A program made the position numbers and the translations under genes. This document shows positions 34,192 to 43,943 of a stretch of 64,000 nucleotides of DNA, piece by piece. Below the pieces are notes generated by a model that was not told the DNA's origin, did no database searches, and saw nothing but the letters and a program-made list of their open reading frames with translations. How positions within the stretch are numbered: the stretch's first letter is position 1; every line of letters begins with the position of its first letter. The stretch is from NCBI RefSeq assembly GCF_024220585.1, contig NZ_JAMXKF010000004.1:558001-622000 (forward strand), given 5' to 3'. The DNA comes from Dyadobacter diqingensis. Lineage in GTDB: Bacteria; Bacteroidota; Bacteroidia; Cytophagales; Spirosomataceae.

Positions 34192-35715
34192 ATGATCAGA
34201 TCCATCGGGATTACAGCCATTGCACTGGTTGCTTCGTGCACACTTTATGCTCAAACGCCTGCAAAAGAAGAATATCGGCCGGCCTATCACTTTTCGGCAC
34301 CACAAAACTGGATCAACGATCCCAACGGCCTTGTGTATCTGGACGGTGAATACCATATTTTTTATCAGCATAACCCTTATGGCAATGTCTGGGGACATAT
34401 GAGCTGGGGACATGCCGTGAGCAAGGATCTGCTGCACTGGCAGCATCTGCCTGTCGCATTGGAAGAATTTAAAAACGGTGATGATTCAACCCAGACCATG
34501 ATTTTTTCAGGAGGTGCCGTCGTGGATCGTGAAAATACCTCCGGCTTTTTTGAAAAAGGAAAAAAGGACGGGATGGTGGCAATTTACACCGCCCACAAAC
34601 ATGCCAACCTGAAAGGACTGGCACAATACCAAAACCTTGCTTACAGCGCTGACAAAGGACGTACCTGGAAACATTACGACAAAAACCCTGTTTTGGACAT
34701 CGGCCTCACCGATTTTCGCGATCCGTTTGTGTTCTGGTATGCACCCGGAAAAAAATGGATTATGTCGGTGGTTAAGGCACTGGAATACACCGTGCAGTTT
34801 TACGAATCACCAAACCTGAAAGACTGGAAACTGCTCAGTGAATTTGGCAAACAGGGCGACGTTTCGAAAATCTGGGAATGCAGCGCGTTATTTCAGGTTC
34901 CGGTTGAAGGCAGTGCTGATAAAAAATGGGTGCTGACCTTGTCAAGCGGCCATCGTCAGAAGGATTATCTGGCTATGCAATATTTCGTTGGTGATTTTGA
35001 CGGAAAAAACTTTATCGCGCAGAAACAAAACGAAGTGTTGTACATGGATGAAGGAAAAGATTTCTACGCGGGAATTCCCTTTAACAATCTGCCGGAAAAA
35101 CATCAAAAACCGGTGATGATTGGCTGGATCAATGACTGGGAATATGCAAATAAAGTCCCGACAGAAAAATTCAAGGGCGCTATGTCTGTGCCCCGCGAGT
35201 TGTCCCTGAAAAAAACGGAAGCCGGTTATCGCCTGGTACAATCGCCACTTTCCATAGCGGGTTCGCTCAAAAAGGGAACTGTTTTATCCGATGTTAAAGT
35301 GAACGGCAATTTGCCACTGACCTACAAAGGTGAATCCTATCAGTTAACAGCTGAAATAGAACTTGGCAAAGCAGAGAAATTTGGCATCAGGCTTTTCAAA
35401 AGCGGAGACGAAGAAAGTGTGTTAACCTACACCGTTGCCACCCATACGTTATCCTTCGACCGTACCAAATCCGGAAACATTGGTTTTAGCGACCGTTTCC
35501 CAAGTGTAGAATCCATTGTCGTAAAACCGCAAAACGGCAAAATTAAATTGCAGTTGCTTGTTGACAAATCGATTGTTGAAATCTTCGCAAACGGCGGCGA
35601 GCAGGTAATGACAGACGTTGTCTTCCCGACAAAACATGAAGGAAACATCGAGCTGTTCTCGACTGGTGGTCAGGCTGTTTTCAAAAAGCTGAGTATTCAG
35701 TCGGTGATTAAGTAA
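34192..35715 (+). CDS. GH32 fructan hydrolase (levanase/inulinase/invertase type)
   Basis: A 507-residue glycoside hydrolase family 32 enzyme. The catalytic nucleophile Asp43 is in NWINDPNGLVY, the transition-state Asp177 in FRDPFVFW and the acid/base Glu229 in WECSALF. A five-bladed propeller is followed by a C-terminal beta-sandwich from about residue 360 (IFANGGEQVMTDVVFP). The N-terminus is an export signal. VASC could be a lipobox at Cys16, or signal peptidase I could cut after TLYAQ, so surface versus periplasm is open. It is the only glycosidase of the locus, probably releasing fructose from short fructans or sucrose. Exo or endo action cannot be told. Confidence 0.93.
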   Translation: MIRSIGITAIALVASCTLYAQTPAKEEYRPAYHFSAPQNWINDPNGLVYLDGEYHIFYQHNPYGNVWGHMSWGHAVSKDLLHWQHLPVALEEFKNGDDSTQTMIFSGGAVVDRENTSGFFEKGKKDGMVAIYTAHKHANLKGLAQYQNLAYSADKGRTWKHYDKNPVLDIGLTDFRDPFVFWYAPGKKWIMSVVKALEYTVQFYESPNLKDWKLLSEFGKQGDVSKIWECSALFQVPVEGSADKKWVLTLSSGHRQKDYLAMQYFVGDFDGKNFIAQKQNEVLYMDEGKDFYAGIPFNNLPEKHQKPVMIGWINDWEYANKVPTEKFKGAMSVPRELSLKKTEAGYRLVQSPLSIAGSLKKGTVLSDVKVNGNLPLTYKGESYQLTAEIELGKAEKFGIRLFKSGDEESVLTYTVATHTLSFDRTKSGNIGFSDRFPSVESIVVKPQNGKIKLQLLVDKSIVEIFANGGEQVMTDVVFPTKHEGNIELFSTGGQAVFKKLSIQSVIK

Positions 35716-36112
35716 ACACGGACTGATAAAAATTAAAAGATGAAGCCGCAGATACAAACCGTATCTGCGGCTTCATCTTTTTACACAACCACCTGTCCAT
35801 TATAACCATAACCAGTACATCAGGCAGTGTCTCCTTACTGACCGCGGACATACAGATTTCAACTCTTTTTGGCGTGGAATCTAAAAAACGGAACCCATTC
35901 CAAAAAGAGATAGTAGCTTGGAGAGCTGATAAGTTTTTTATAAAAGACCTATTGAATTGATTGTTGACAAATTTTTTATTGTACTTGAAAGCTATTAAAC
36001 GACGGAAAATTCAGAAATGTCACCAAATTTTTACAAATCCGTTTTTTTAATATTATTTTAGCTGATATTATAATACTAACCAGTTCCCTCCTTTTAAATC
36101 ATTCTATCTAAC
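35716..36112. other. Intergenic region after the fructan locus
   Basis: The first 66 bases are the GH32 terminator. The remaining 330 are AT-rich. They contain a 10-base inverted repeat, CTCTTTTTGG (35863-35872) and CCAAAAAGAG (35900-35909), with a 27-base loop. I find no exact TAnnTTTG promoter for the next gene and no ORF. Confidence 0.5.
35735..35781 (+). terminator. Terminator of the fructan operon
   Basis: Perfect 21-base stem, 35735-35755 with 35761-35781 (core GATGAAGCCGCAGATAC), loop AAACC, ending in a T run. Confidence 0.95.
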
Positions 36113-38722
36113 TTGAAAAATTTATTTTTGAATTTAATCTTTTGCTTTGTTAAAAAATTTGGGCAGCAATTCTTTCTCATCATTTTGTTTAGCGGAAGAC
36201 TTCTGGCTGGCGCCTCGGTAGGAGTTATGCCTGTCCCTTCCTGGATTATCCCGGTTGTACCTGGTGGGAAAGCTGCATCGGCAAGGGATTTTGCGGATGG
36301 ATATTACGTGACGTTTTCAGATTTGCAGGTTAATCTTGAGAAAAAAACATCTTATTACAAGGTTATTAAGCAAATAGTATCTGAAAGCGGTATTCAAAAT
36401 GGTTCTGAAATATCCGTATTATTTGATCCCTCCTATGAACAGGTAAACTTCCATAATATTATCATTTGGCGTGGTGGAAAGGCTTTTAGCCAGATGAAAA
36501 TCTCGGACTTTAAAGTAATGCCTCAGGAAACAGACCGGCAAAGATTTATTTACAACGGAAATTACTCTGCTTCACTTATTCTAAAAGATATTCGAAAAGG
36601 AGATCGTATTGAATATGCTTACTCAATAACCGGTTGGAATTCTGTTTTTGACAATAAATATTCCAATATTTTTGGTTTTGGAGCGTACGACTTTGTTTCT
36701 CACATGCATTATGCAATCATTGCCAATACGAATAGAACTCTCTACTTCAAGGATTTTAATAAGCCACCGGTAAAAACAATCAAAAAAATAGGTGGTGAGA
36801 ATGTTTACGAATGGGATCTTAAAAATATCAAAAGTATTCCTTCGGAAGAATATAAACCTTCGTGGTTTTATAATTATCCGTTTGTACAGATTACTGAATT
36901 TAAAAACTGGCAGGACGTTGTGAATTGGGGCCTGAAATTGTATCAGGTTCCTGATATTTCCGGACAATTAAAAAGCAAAGTTGAGGACTGGAAGAAAATT
37001 GCAAAACAAAGTGATTATGAATATATAGAGCAGGCAATACGGTTTGTTCAGGACGAAATCCGGTATCTGGGTATCGAAACCGGAGAAAATTCTCATCGTC
37101 CGCATAGTCCAGAGGAAGTTTTCAGACAAAGATATGGCGACTGTAAGGACAAAGCATTTTTACTTTGCGCACTTCTGAAGGCTAATAATATTGAGTGCGA
37201 TCCAGTTTTGGTTAATACGTACAATCGTTCTCATGTAACCGAATACCTCCCCACCCCGGCAGATTTCAATCACGTGGTGGTTCGCTTTGCGGTTGGGGAT
37301 AAAAAAAAGGATTTTCATTTGGTGGATGCTACTATCTCCATGCAGGGAGGGACAGCCTCTCAGGTGTCCTTTCCTGATTACGGGATGGGCCTCCCTTTGA
37401 AAAAAGGGCAAAAAGATATCATTACTATTTCCGATCAAGACGCGGGCAGTATTTCAATTACTGAAGAAATTGTTACACCCCACCGAACGGATACTTCGGG
37501 AAAAGGGACGCTGGTTGCAAAAACTATCTATTTTGGCGGCGAGGCGAATGATATACGGGACGTCTTTCAACGAAGCAGTTTTTCTGAAACTGAAAAGAAC
37601 TATTTAAATTATTACAGAGATACTTACAAGCACGCAGAGTTCGAGATCCTGGATTCCTTGGAATTTTACGATCAGCGAAACGCGAATAATGTCTCTTTAA
37701 TTGAACGGTATTCTATGAAAAATGGCTGGCAATACGACAGCACCCGGCGAAAGTATTATTTCAGAATTACAGGAAAAATGCTTTATGATCAATTAATTCA
37801 ATTGCCAAACCGGCCACGAAAAAATCCAGTATCTCTAAGATATCCCTACAATATGGATTATACTGTTAAAGTAAGTTTGTTGGGTGGGCAAAATATTTCA
37901 GAGGATCATTGGGAAATCAAGAGAGAGGCTTATGAAGCTAGTTTCAGTTCAAAAAAGGTTGCTGGAGAAAATGTCTGGGAGCTCCACTACACGTATAAAA
38001 CCTTGAAGGACCATATCGCAACGGATCAGATAGCTCAATTTCGAAAAGACATCGACAAAATTTCGGATCATCTTGAATATGAGTTGAACGAAACTGATCC
38101 AAGCGTAGAGGATGTCAATAATTTAAATATCGGAATGATTTTAATTTCATTTCTGGTGCTGGCCGGCAGCATTTGGTTTTGCCTTAAAATCTATAAGTAT
38201 TCTCCAATCTCTGAATATAAGGGCTTCCCCGGAATTGACATTGGCGGTTGGTTGATACTTCTTGCAATTGGCTTGGTTAGCCGTCCGGTCTTGATTGTAT
38301 TTTATTTGATGGCTGGTACCGCTGACGTATATTTTACAAATTCAGGCTGGAATGCTTTGCAAGGGCAATCTGCTTCTAAAATATTTGCCTTCCATACGAT
38401 CTTTACATTCGAGCTGGCAGCCATTATTTTTGGCGCTTGTTTCTCTATCTTATTGATTGCACTATTCTTTAAGAAACGTGATTCTTTTCCTCTTCTCTAC
38501 TCCATTTTTATGGGCGCCACTTTGGCGTATCACATAGCAGATGCCACGATAAGTAATCTCTTTTTTCAGTTAAGCGTAAGTGAAGCAACATTGAGTGAAA
38601 TTACCCGGCAAATTATTGCAGTTGCAATCTGGGTCCCTTATCTGAATAAGTCTGCCAGAGTTCAGAAAACTTTTGTAGGCAAATACGATCAAGAACTTGC
38701 AACCTATCCAAATGAAAACTAA
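36113..38722 (+). CDS. DUF3857-transglutaminase-DUF2569 fusion protein
   Basis: An 869-residue exported membrane protein starting at a TTG; no ATG precedes the hydrophobic signal (FFLIILFSGRLLAG). DUF3857 covers about residues 50-230 (TSYYKVIKQIVSESG, IEYAYSITGWN). A transglutaminase-like domain follows with an intact Cys-His-Asp triad: Cys344 in RYGDCKDKA, His387 in FNHVVV, Asp405 in LVDAT. After a long beta-rich part there are five membrane helices from about residue 680, the latter four resembling DUF2569 (DIGGWLILLAIGLV). The catalytic part should be periplasmic. Substrate unknown. It is a single gene just after the fructan terminator. Confidence 0.88.
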   Translation: MKNLFLNLIFCFVKKFGQQFFLIILFSGRLLAGASVGVMPVPSWIIPVVPGGKAASARDFADGYYVTFSDLQVNLEKKTSYYKVIKQIVSESGIQNGSEISVLFDPSYEQVNFHNIIIWRGGKAFSQMKISDFKVMPQETDRQRFIYNGNYSASLILKDIRKGDRIEYAYSITGWNSVFDNKYSNIFGFGAYDFVSHMHYAIIANTNRTLYFKDFNKPPVKTIKKIGGENVYEWDLKNIKSIPSEEYKPSWFYNYPFVQITEFKNWQDVVNWGLKLYQVPDISGQLKSKVEDWKKIAKQSDYEYIEQAIRFVQDEIRYLGIETGENSHRPHSPEEVFRQRYGDCKDKAFLLCALLKANNIECDPVLVNTYNRSHVTEYLPTPADFNHVVVRFAVGDKKKDFHLVDATISMQGGTASQVSFPDYGMGLPLKKGQKDIITISDQDAGSISITEEIVTPHRTDTSGKGTLVAKTIYFGGEANDIRDVFQRSSFSETEKNYLNYYRDTYKHAEFEILDSLEFYDQRNANNVSLIERYSMKNGWQYDSTRRKYYFRITGKMLYDQLIQLPNRPRKNPVSLRYPYNMDYTVKVSLLGGQNISEDHWEIKREAYEASFSSKKVAGENVWELHYTYKTLKDHIATDQIAQFRKDIDKISDHLEYELNETDPSVEDVNNLNIGMILISFLVLAGSIWFCLKIYKYSPISEYKGFPGIDIGGWLILLAIGLVSRPVLIVFYLMAGTADVYFTNSGWNALQGQSASKIFAFHTIFTFELAAIIFGACFSILLIALFFKKRDSFPLLYSIFMGATLAYHIADATISNLFFQLSVSEATLSEITRQIIAVAIWVPYLNKSARVQKTFVGKYDQELATYPNEN

Positions 38723-39207
38723 TCCTGACATCATCAGCTTTTCCGCATTCGCCATGTCTATAAAACAGGGGATTAACGATACCTAAAAGTACTCGTGCCT
38801 TCAACACCCTCTGATTTCGGGCCTTATTGCTTCAGAATTGGGTAAAATAGGTTAACATCTCCATTATATTGATCAGATATATAGAAAAGTCGGGATTAAA
38901 CTTTAACACCCTTCCCTATTTCGTATTTTTAAACACATTGTTAAGCAATTAACAATTTAATAATGAACACTTTACACACAGAATACTATATTTAAATTTC
39001 TACATTTCGCTTACATTCAGCATCTTTCGTAACACGTGAGTTTTAGTAAGGTTTTCGATAACTGGCCAAACCCCAAAGCTTTGAAAAAATTTAAGTATTC
39101 GTGGCAAAGTCCTATGTCAAAAAAAATTAATAATAAATCGTAACACAATAGTAGAAAAAAACCCGTACTTCGCTTTTTAAATGTGAACATTACACTTAAT
39201 ATTTAAA
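38723..39207. other. AT-rich intergenic region
   Basis: 485 bases without a credible ORF. The only structure I find is the inverted repeat at 38937-38956. Promoters for the next gene should lie in the last 100 bases, which are very AT-rich, but no exact consensus was seen. Confidence 0.5.
38937..38956. promoter_or_regulatory. Inverted repeat, possible operator
   Basis: ATTGTTAA and TTAACAAT, perfect 8-base arms with a GCAA spacer, 252 bases before the ATG at 39208. Confidence 0.35.
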
Positions 39208-40932
39208 ATGCGTTCAATCATTCAAAAACTCAGTCTCTTTTTCCTGGCCTTTCCACTTGTGGTTTCGGCTCAAACGGGAAAAGGAAATTATTCCCCAGTC
39301 TCCCTGAAAGACCTTTCTTCTTTCGATAATAGCGGCTCAAACTGGTCGGTAAAAGGCAGCATTGCCATACATCCTTCCAAAACAGAAGCCGCCAAAACGC
39401 AAGGTGGCGAAGGTACGCTTGTTGGCAACGCGGGCGCAGCGATCAGTACAAAATTTAAAGCCAAAGACCTTCGCCTTTACACAGAATTCATGCTTTCGCC
39501 GGGTGCCGAAGGAAACATCGTGCTTCCGGGCGGCCAGCGTTTACGCCTGGCAGATAACAAACAAAAAGAACCAAGTGCTTTAACCACAGGATTTATCAGA
39601 CAATTTCCTAGCCAGAATGCCGCAAAGGCACCGGGGCTTTGGCAGGCGATTGAACTTGCTTACGACGCGTCCGTTTCCACTGTAAAAAATTCGGCTCGTT
39701 TAAATTCGTTGAAGTTGAACGGCGTAACCGTTCTAGAAAGCGTTTATCTGCCATTATCCAAATCCGTAGCAGACGCACAGCCGATTTCTTTCGAGGTGAC
39801 CAAAGGCACAATCGCTTTCCGCAACATTGGATACCAGCTTCTGAATGACCGTAAACCATTGTCGCTGAATAACCTGACTTACAAATTATATTCAGACAAA
39901 TGGGATGCGACAGAATATTCCAAACTGGAAAAAGAAGCCAAAACACCAAGCCTGACCCAGGAAGTTACCAACGGTATGCGTGAATTCCATCTCGTGTATG
40001 AAGGTGAAATGACAGCCGAAGAAGAGGGTGACTATGTTTTCACCACGATTTATTCCGGGCCGATTTTGACCCTCGATATTGATGGAAAAACAGTTGTAAC
40101 GAGCGGGGAAAGTACTTCTCAGGAATCACACACCGGTTCGGTAAGTCTTTCAAAAGGGACACACCGTTTTAAAATCCACTATTCACGTTTTCCATGGCGC
40201 CAGCCTGCTTTGGGCCTTCGCGTTCAAAAAGCAGGAATCCGTCAGTACGATCTGCATATTCTGTCGTCGTTGCCAGAACCTGAACCAAAACCTTATATCG
40301 GTGTGACACCTGATTTACGGCCTGAAATGGTTCGTTCGTTTATTCTTTTAAGCGGCGAAAAATACAAACGTACGCATTGTCTTTCTGTTGGCAGCCCAAC
40401 GGGATGGAGTTATACCATGGACTTAAACCGTGGTGCTCTGTTACAGGCATGGCGCGGACAGTTTGCCAATGTTACGGAAATGTGGTACGAGCGCGGCGAA
40501 CCGCAATTACTAGAACCGGCAGGACTTACGGTTCCTGTTTCAGGAAAAAGCAGCATTGCCGTTCTTGACGATGAAAAAGCCACCTGGCCGGATTCCGCTA
40601 ATGTCAACTACCAGGGGTATACGCTGGATGCACAGGGTTTTCCAGCCATTCGTTATGCAGTGGGTTCTGCATCAGTATCGGATCATATCACGTCGACAGC
40701 CGAGGGTATCATCCGCAATATTGAGGTAAAAGGAACTCCATCGGGCACGCTGTATTCTTTACTCGCTTCGGGAAAACAGATTCAGATGATAGAAAAAGGC
40801 CTTTATCAGGTCGACGACCGTTATTATATCCAGATTGACAAAAAGACAAAAGTAGTGTTAAGAACCTCCGGAGAGAATCAGGAATTGCTGCTGCCGGTTT
40901 CCGGTTCAGCAAGTTATTCCATGTTCTGGTAG
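39208..40932 (+). CDS. Exported protein with laminin-G/DUF1080-like and PA14-like domains
   Basis: A 574-residue protein with signal peptide (cleavage after VVSAQ). The N-terminal part to about residue 215 looks like a concanavalin-type sandwich related to DUF1080 (WSVKGSIAIHP, LRLYTEFMLSPGAEGNIVLPGG, LWQAIELAYD). A PA14-like module follows (YKLYSDKWDATEYSKL ... GDYVFTTIYSGPILTLDIDGK ... GTHRFKIHYS). The last 200 residues are beta-rich and include WSYTMDLNRGALLQAWRG, a segment I associate with proteins next to sorbosone-dehydrogenase-like propellers. Carbohydrate binding is likely; enzyme activity is uncertain. It precedes the propeller-azurin gene by 42 bases, so they should act together. 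Confidence 0.75.
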   Translation: MRSIIQKLSLFFLAFPLVVSAQTGKGNYSPVSLKDLSSFDNSGSNWSVKGSIAIHPSKTEAAKTQGGEGTLVGNAGAAISTKFKAKDLRLYTEFMLSPGAEGNIVLPGGQRLRLADNKQKEPSALTTGFIRQFPSQNAAKAPGLWQAIELAYDASVSTVKNSARLNSLKLNGVTVLESVYLPLSKSVADAQPISFEVTKGTIAFRNIGYQLLNDRKPLSLNNLTYKLYSDKWDATEYSKLEKEAKTPSLTQEVTNGMREFHLVYEGEMTAEEEGDYVFTTIYSGPILTLDIDGKTVVTSGESTSQESHTGSVSLSKGTHRFKIHYSRFPWRQPALGLRVQKAGIRQYDLHILSSLPEPEPKPYIGVTPDLRPEMVRSFILLSGEKYKRTHCLSVGSPTGWSYTMDLNRGALLQAWRGQFANVTEMWYERGEPQLLEPAGLTVPVSGKSSIAVLDDEKATWPDSANVNYQGYTLDAQGFPAIRYAVGSASVSDHITSTAEGIIRNIEVKGTPSGTLYSLLASGKQIQMIEKGLYQVDDRYYIQIDKKTKVVLRTSGENQELLLPVSGSASYSMFW

Positions 40933-40974
40933 TGCCCTTTTAACTTTTGTCTAAAAATTTATACTGATAAGTAA

Positions 40975-42969
40975 ATGAAAAATATAGTTGTAACCACCTT
41001 GCTTTCTCTTGGCTGTCTGGCTGCCCAGGCGCAAAGCAAAGCAAAAACCGAAGATGATTATTACCGCATCATCACCATGCCGATCCCTCAGAATATCCAG
41101 ATGGAAGTAGGCGGAATGGCGGTATTGCCTGATGGTCGACTGGCCACTTCCACACGTCGCGGAGAAGTTTGGATGATCGGAAATCCGTATATGAAAGGTG
41201 ATGGCCAACCAACTTTCCATCGTTTCGCTTCCGGTTTGCATGAGCCTTTGGGTTTGTTTTATCGTGGAAAAGATATCCTTCTTTCGCAGCGCGGAGAAGT
41301 AACCAGACTTGTCGATACCAACAACGACGGTGTAGCCGATGTCTACGATTCCTTTGCACGCTGGCCGCTATCCGGTAACTATCACCAGTATTCATACGGG
41401 CCTATTCCGATGCCAAACGGCGAAATGCTGGTAACGCTGAACCTTGACTGGGTTGGACGCGGCGCTAGCCAGTCGAAATGGAGAGGCTGGATGCTGAAAC
41501 TGGGCGAAGACGGATCCTTAACCCCCTATGCAACCGGTCTTCGCTCTCCGGCAGGTTTTGGCTCTTACAAAGGTGATATTTTCTACACCGAAAACCAGGG
41601 TGACTGGGTTGGATCAGGTCGGATGACGCACCTTGAAAAAGGTGATTTCGCCGGAAACGTAGCAGGTCTGCGGTGGAGCAGCGAGCCAGGTTCACCGGTT
41701 AAACTGAAACCAAGCGATATTCCCGATACCGGCGAACCTCTTTATGATGTGGCCAAACGTGTGCCCGGAATCAAACCACCGGCCGTATGGTTCCCGCATA
41801 CCCTGATGGGGATTTCTACATCCGATTTCAAAGAAGATACCACGGCGGGAGCCTTCGGACCTTTCGAGGGACAGCTTTTCGTAGGTGACCAGGGACACAG
41901 CAAGATCATGCGTGTGGATATGGAAAAAGTAAATGGTGTTTATCAGGGCGCTTGTTTCCCATTCCGCGAAGGTTTTGAATCCGGTATTATCCGCATGGTC
42001 TGGGGACTTGATGGTTCGATGTTCGTCGGACAAACAAGCCGTGGTTGGTCTGCAACAGGTAAAGAAGATTTTGGTATTCAGCGCCTGGTATGGACAGGCC
42101 AGACTCCTTTCGAAATGAAGAATATCCGTTCGATGCCGGATGGTTTTGAAATTACATTCACGACTCCGGTGGATAAGGAAACCGCCTTAAAAGCTGAATC
42201 TTACAAACTGAACAGCTTCACATACAAGTACCACCACATTTACGGCAGCCCGATCATCAACGCCAATGAGTTGTCGATCAAAGGCATAGCACTTTCAGAA
42301 GACGGCCTTCGTGCCCGCATCGTTCTGGATCCGGCTACGTTGAGAAAAGGTTACATTCATGAGGTGAAAGCAGAAGGCGTCCAGTCAAAAGACGGCTTGT
42401 CTCTTTTGCACAATACAGGTTATTACACATTGAACGAAATCGCTGGCGGCGCGGCGCTTACGGCGTCTCAGTTCACTGCAAGCACCAAACCGGCTATGGA
42501 CCACAGCGCGCATACCGCAACGGCGGCGGATGCAAAAGGAACGGAAAGCAATTCTGCGAAACGGATAACCGAGATGCCTGCATCCTGGACAACAGGACCT
42601 GATCAGGTCATCAACATCGGAACCGTACCAGGCTTGAAATTTGATATCTCCGAAATCCAGGTAAAAGCGGGAAGTCGTATCCGCATTAACCTGAACAACA
42701 ACGATGATATGCTTCATAACCTGGTTATTACCAAACCGGGAACCGCAAATGCAGTGGGCGAAGCCGGATTGAACCTGGGCCTGAAAGGAACAGAACTTAA
42801 CTATGTTCCCAAGACAGACAACGTTCTTTTCCATACCAACATTGTGGAACCTGAAAAATCAGAGTCCATCTATTTTATTGCACCAAAAACACCGGGTACT
42901 TACCAGTATCTGTGCACTTTCCCAGGGCATTATACCTTGATGCAGGGAAAATTAAAAGTTGTAAAGTAA
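40975..42969 (+). CDS. Sorbosone-dehydrogenase-like propeller fused to azurin-type copper domain
   Basis: A 664-residue exported protein; the signal ends CLAAQAQ. Residues about 30-480 form a six-bladed glucose/sorbosone dehydrogenase or DUF7133-like propeller (GGMAVLPDGRLATSTRRGEVWMI, GLHEPLGLFY, VDTNNDGVADVYDSFARW, GDQGHSKIMRVDME). The C-terminal 110 residues are a cupredoxin with type 1 copper ligands His581, Cys647, His652 and Met656, spaced Cys-x4-His-x3-Met as in azurin. I see no CxxCH haem motif. A fused electron acceptor suggests periplasmic oxidation of a sugar or similar substrate with electrons passed through copper. PQQ binding is plausible from the family but not shown. A terminator follows. 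Confidence 0.82.
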   Translation: MKNIVVTTLLSLGCLAAQAQSKAKTEDDYYRIITMPIPQNIQMEVGGMAVLPDGRLATSTRRGEVWMIGNPYMKGDGQPTFHRFASGLHEPLGLFYRGKDILLSQRGEVTRLVDTNNDGVADVYDSFARWPLSGNYHQYSYGPIPMPNGEMLVTLNLDWVGRGASQSKWRGWMLKLGEDGSLTPYATGLRSPAGFGSYKGDIFYTENQGDWVGSGRMTHLEKGDFAGNVAGLRWSSEPGSPVKLKPSDIPDTGEPLYDVAKRVPGIKPPAVWFPHTLMGISTSDFKEDTTAGAFGPFEGQLFVGDQGHSKIMRVDMEKVNGVYQGACFPFREGFESGIIRMVWGLDGSMFVGQTSRGWSATGKEDFGIQRLVWTGQTPFEMKNIRSMPDGFEITFTTPVDKETALKAESYKLNSFTYKYHHIYGSPIINANELSIKGIALSEDGLRARIVLDPATLRKGYIHEVKAEGVQSKDGLSLLHNTGYYTLNEIAGGAALTASQFTASTKPAMDHSAHTATAADAKGTESNSAKRITEMPASWTTGPDQVINIGTVPGLKFDISEIQVKAGSRIRINLNNNDDMLHNLVITKPGTANAVGEAGLNLGLKGTELNYVPKTDNVLFHTNIVEPEKSESIYFIAPKTPGTYQYLCTFPGHYTLMQGKLKVVK

Positions 42970-42976
42970 ACAAACT

Positions 42977-43012
42977 AACTCCCCGCCAGTCTAAAACCGG
43001 CGGGGAGTTTTT
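42977..43012 (+). terminator. Terminator after propeller-azurin gene
   Basis: AACTCCCCGCC pairs perfectly with GGCGGGGAGTT, loop of 11 bases, then a T run. Confidence 0.92.
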
Positions 43013-43143
43013 CAAGATCTCCTCTCTCCCCTATTTTTCAATATTATTTTTAAAAAGACCGAAAAACCAAGGAGATTAAGAAATGAGCACACTTTAATAT
43101 GATAATTTACTGATTTATTTAAACAATATCCACTGTTTGTAAT

Positions 43144-43758
43144 TTGAGTAATGCAGTAGACATAAACTCCAATCCAACCGATGCCAATGCGGTGTTATGG
43201 CTTAAATTTAAGTCTGGCGATGCCGCGGCATTTGGAGAGCTGTCGCAGGTACATTATCGCTCATTATACAACTACGCTACAAAATTCTCTTCTGATTCCG
43301 AATTTATCCGCGATTGCATACAGGAGCTTTATCTTGATTTGTGGGAACGCAGAGCATTTTTATCGGAAACCGCTTTTGTAAAGTCCTATTTACTTAAAGC
43401 CCTGCGTCATAGACTCATCAAAGAAAGCGTGCGCCTGAAACGCTTCAAAGAACCCAAAGAATTGCTGTTCGCCCCTGACGGAGCTGACTTATCCGTGGAG
43501 GCCACGATCATAGAAAACGAACATCTCAAACATCAGATCAAACGATTAAACCAGATCGTTTCACACCTCTCCAAAAGGCAGCAGGAAATCATCTACCTTC
43601 GTTTTTACCAGAATCTGGAAAATGAAGATATCTCTCATGTCATGAACCTTGGACGCCAAAGCGTTGCCAATCTTTTATACCGCACCATCAAGGAAATCAA
43701 GGAAATATGGATGCCGGCAGAATTTTTCTGGGCACTAATCCTGATCGTATTCTCCTGA
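43144..43758 (+). CDS. RNA polymerase sigma-70 factor, ECF (FecI-like)
   Basis: A 204-residue ECF sigma factor starting at TTG; no ATG is available in frame before region 2. Region 2 is AAFGELSQVHYRSLYNYATKFSSD (landmarks AAFGEL, LYNYATKF, CIQELYLDLW). Region 4 is LSKRQQEIIYLRFYQNLENEDISHVMNLGRQSVANLLYR. A hydrophobic C-terminal tail (FFWALILIVF) is typical of Bacteroidota FecI-like factors. A FecR gene follows at 43944 and a SusC with STN domain at 45264, so it should transcribe that uptake locus when signalled from the outer membrane. Confidence 0.94.
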   Translation: MSNAVDINSNPTDANAVLWLKFKSGDAAAFGELSQVHYRSLYNYATKFSSDSEFIRDCIQELYLDLWERRAFLSETAFVKSYLLKALRHRLIKESVRLKRFKEPKELLFAPDGADLSVEATIIENEHLKHQIKRLNQIVSHLSKRQQEIIYLRFYQNLENEDISHVMNLGRQSVANLLYRTIKEIKEIWMPAEFFWALILIVFS

Positions 43759-43943
43759 TTTTCAACCCGCCCAAAACTTTATAGTATTATTTCAAAAAAT
43801 ATTTTGATTTTTTTGGTTATCCATCACCAAAAATCAGACATACCTATACAAACAACCATAAGAATGGTGAAATGTAAATTTTCAATTGAACTATTTACGC
43901 AAAACAATCCTAAACCTGACAAATACCCATTGCTAAAACTTTT

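Noticed and set aside
43759..43943. Imperfect inverted repeat between sigma factor and FecR genes
   Set aside because: It depends on T and A runs with mismatches and is expected by chance in such AT-rich sequence.
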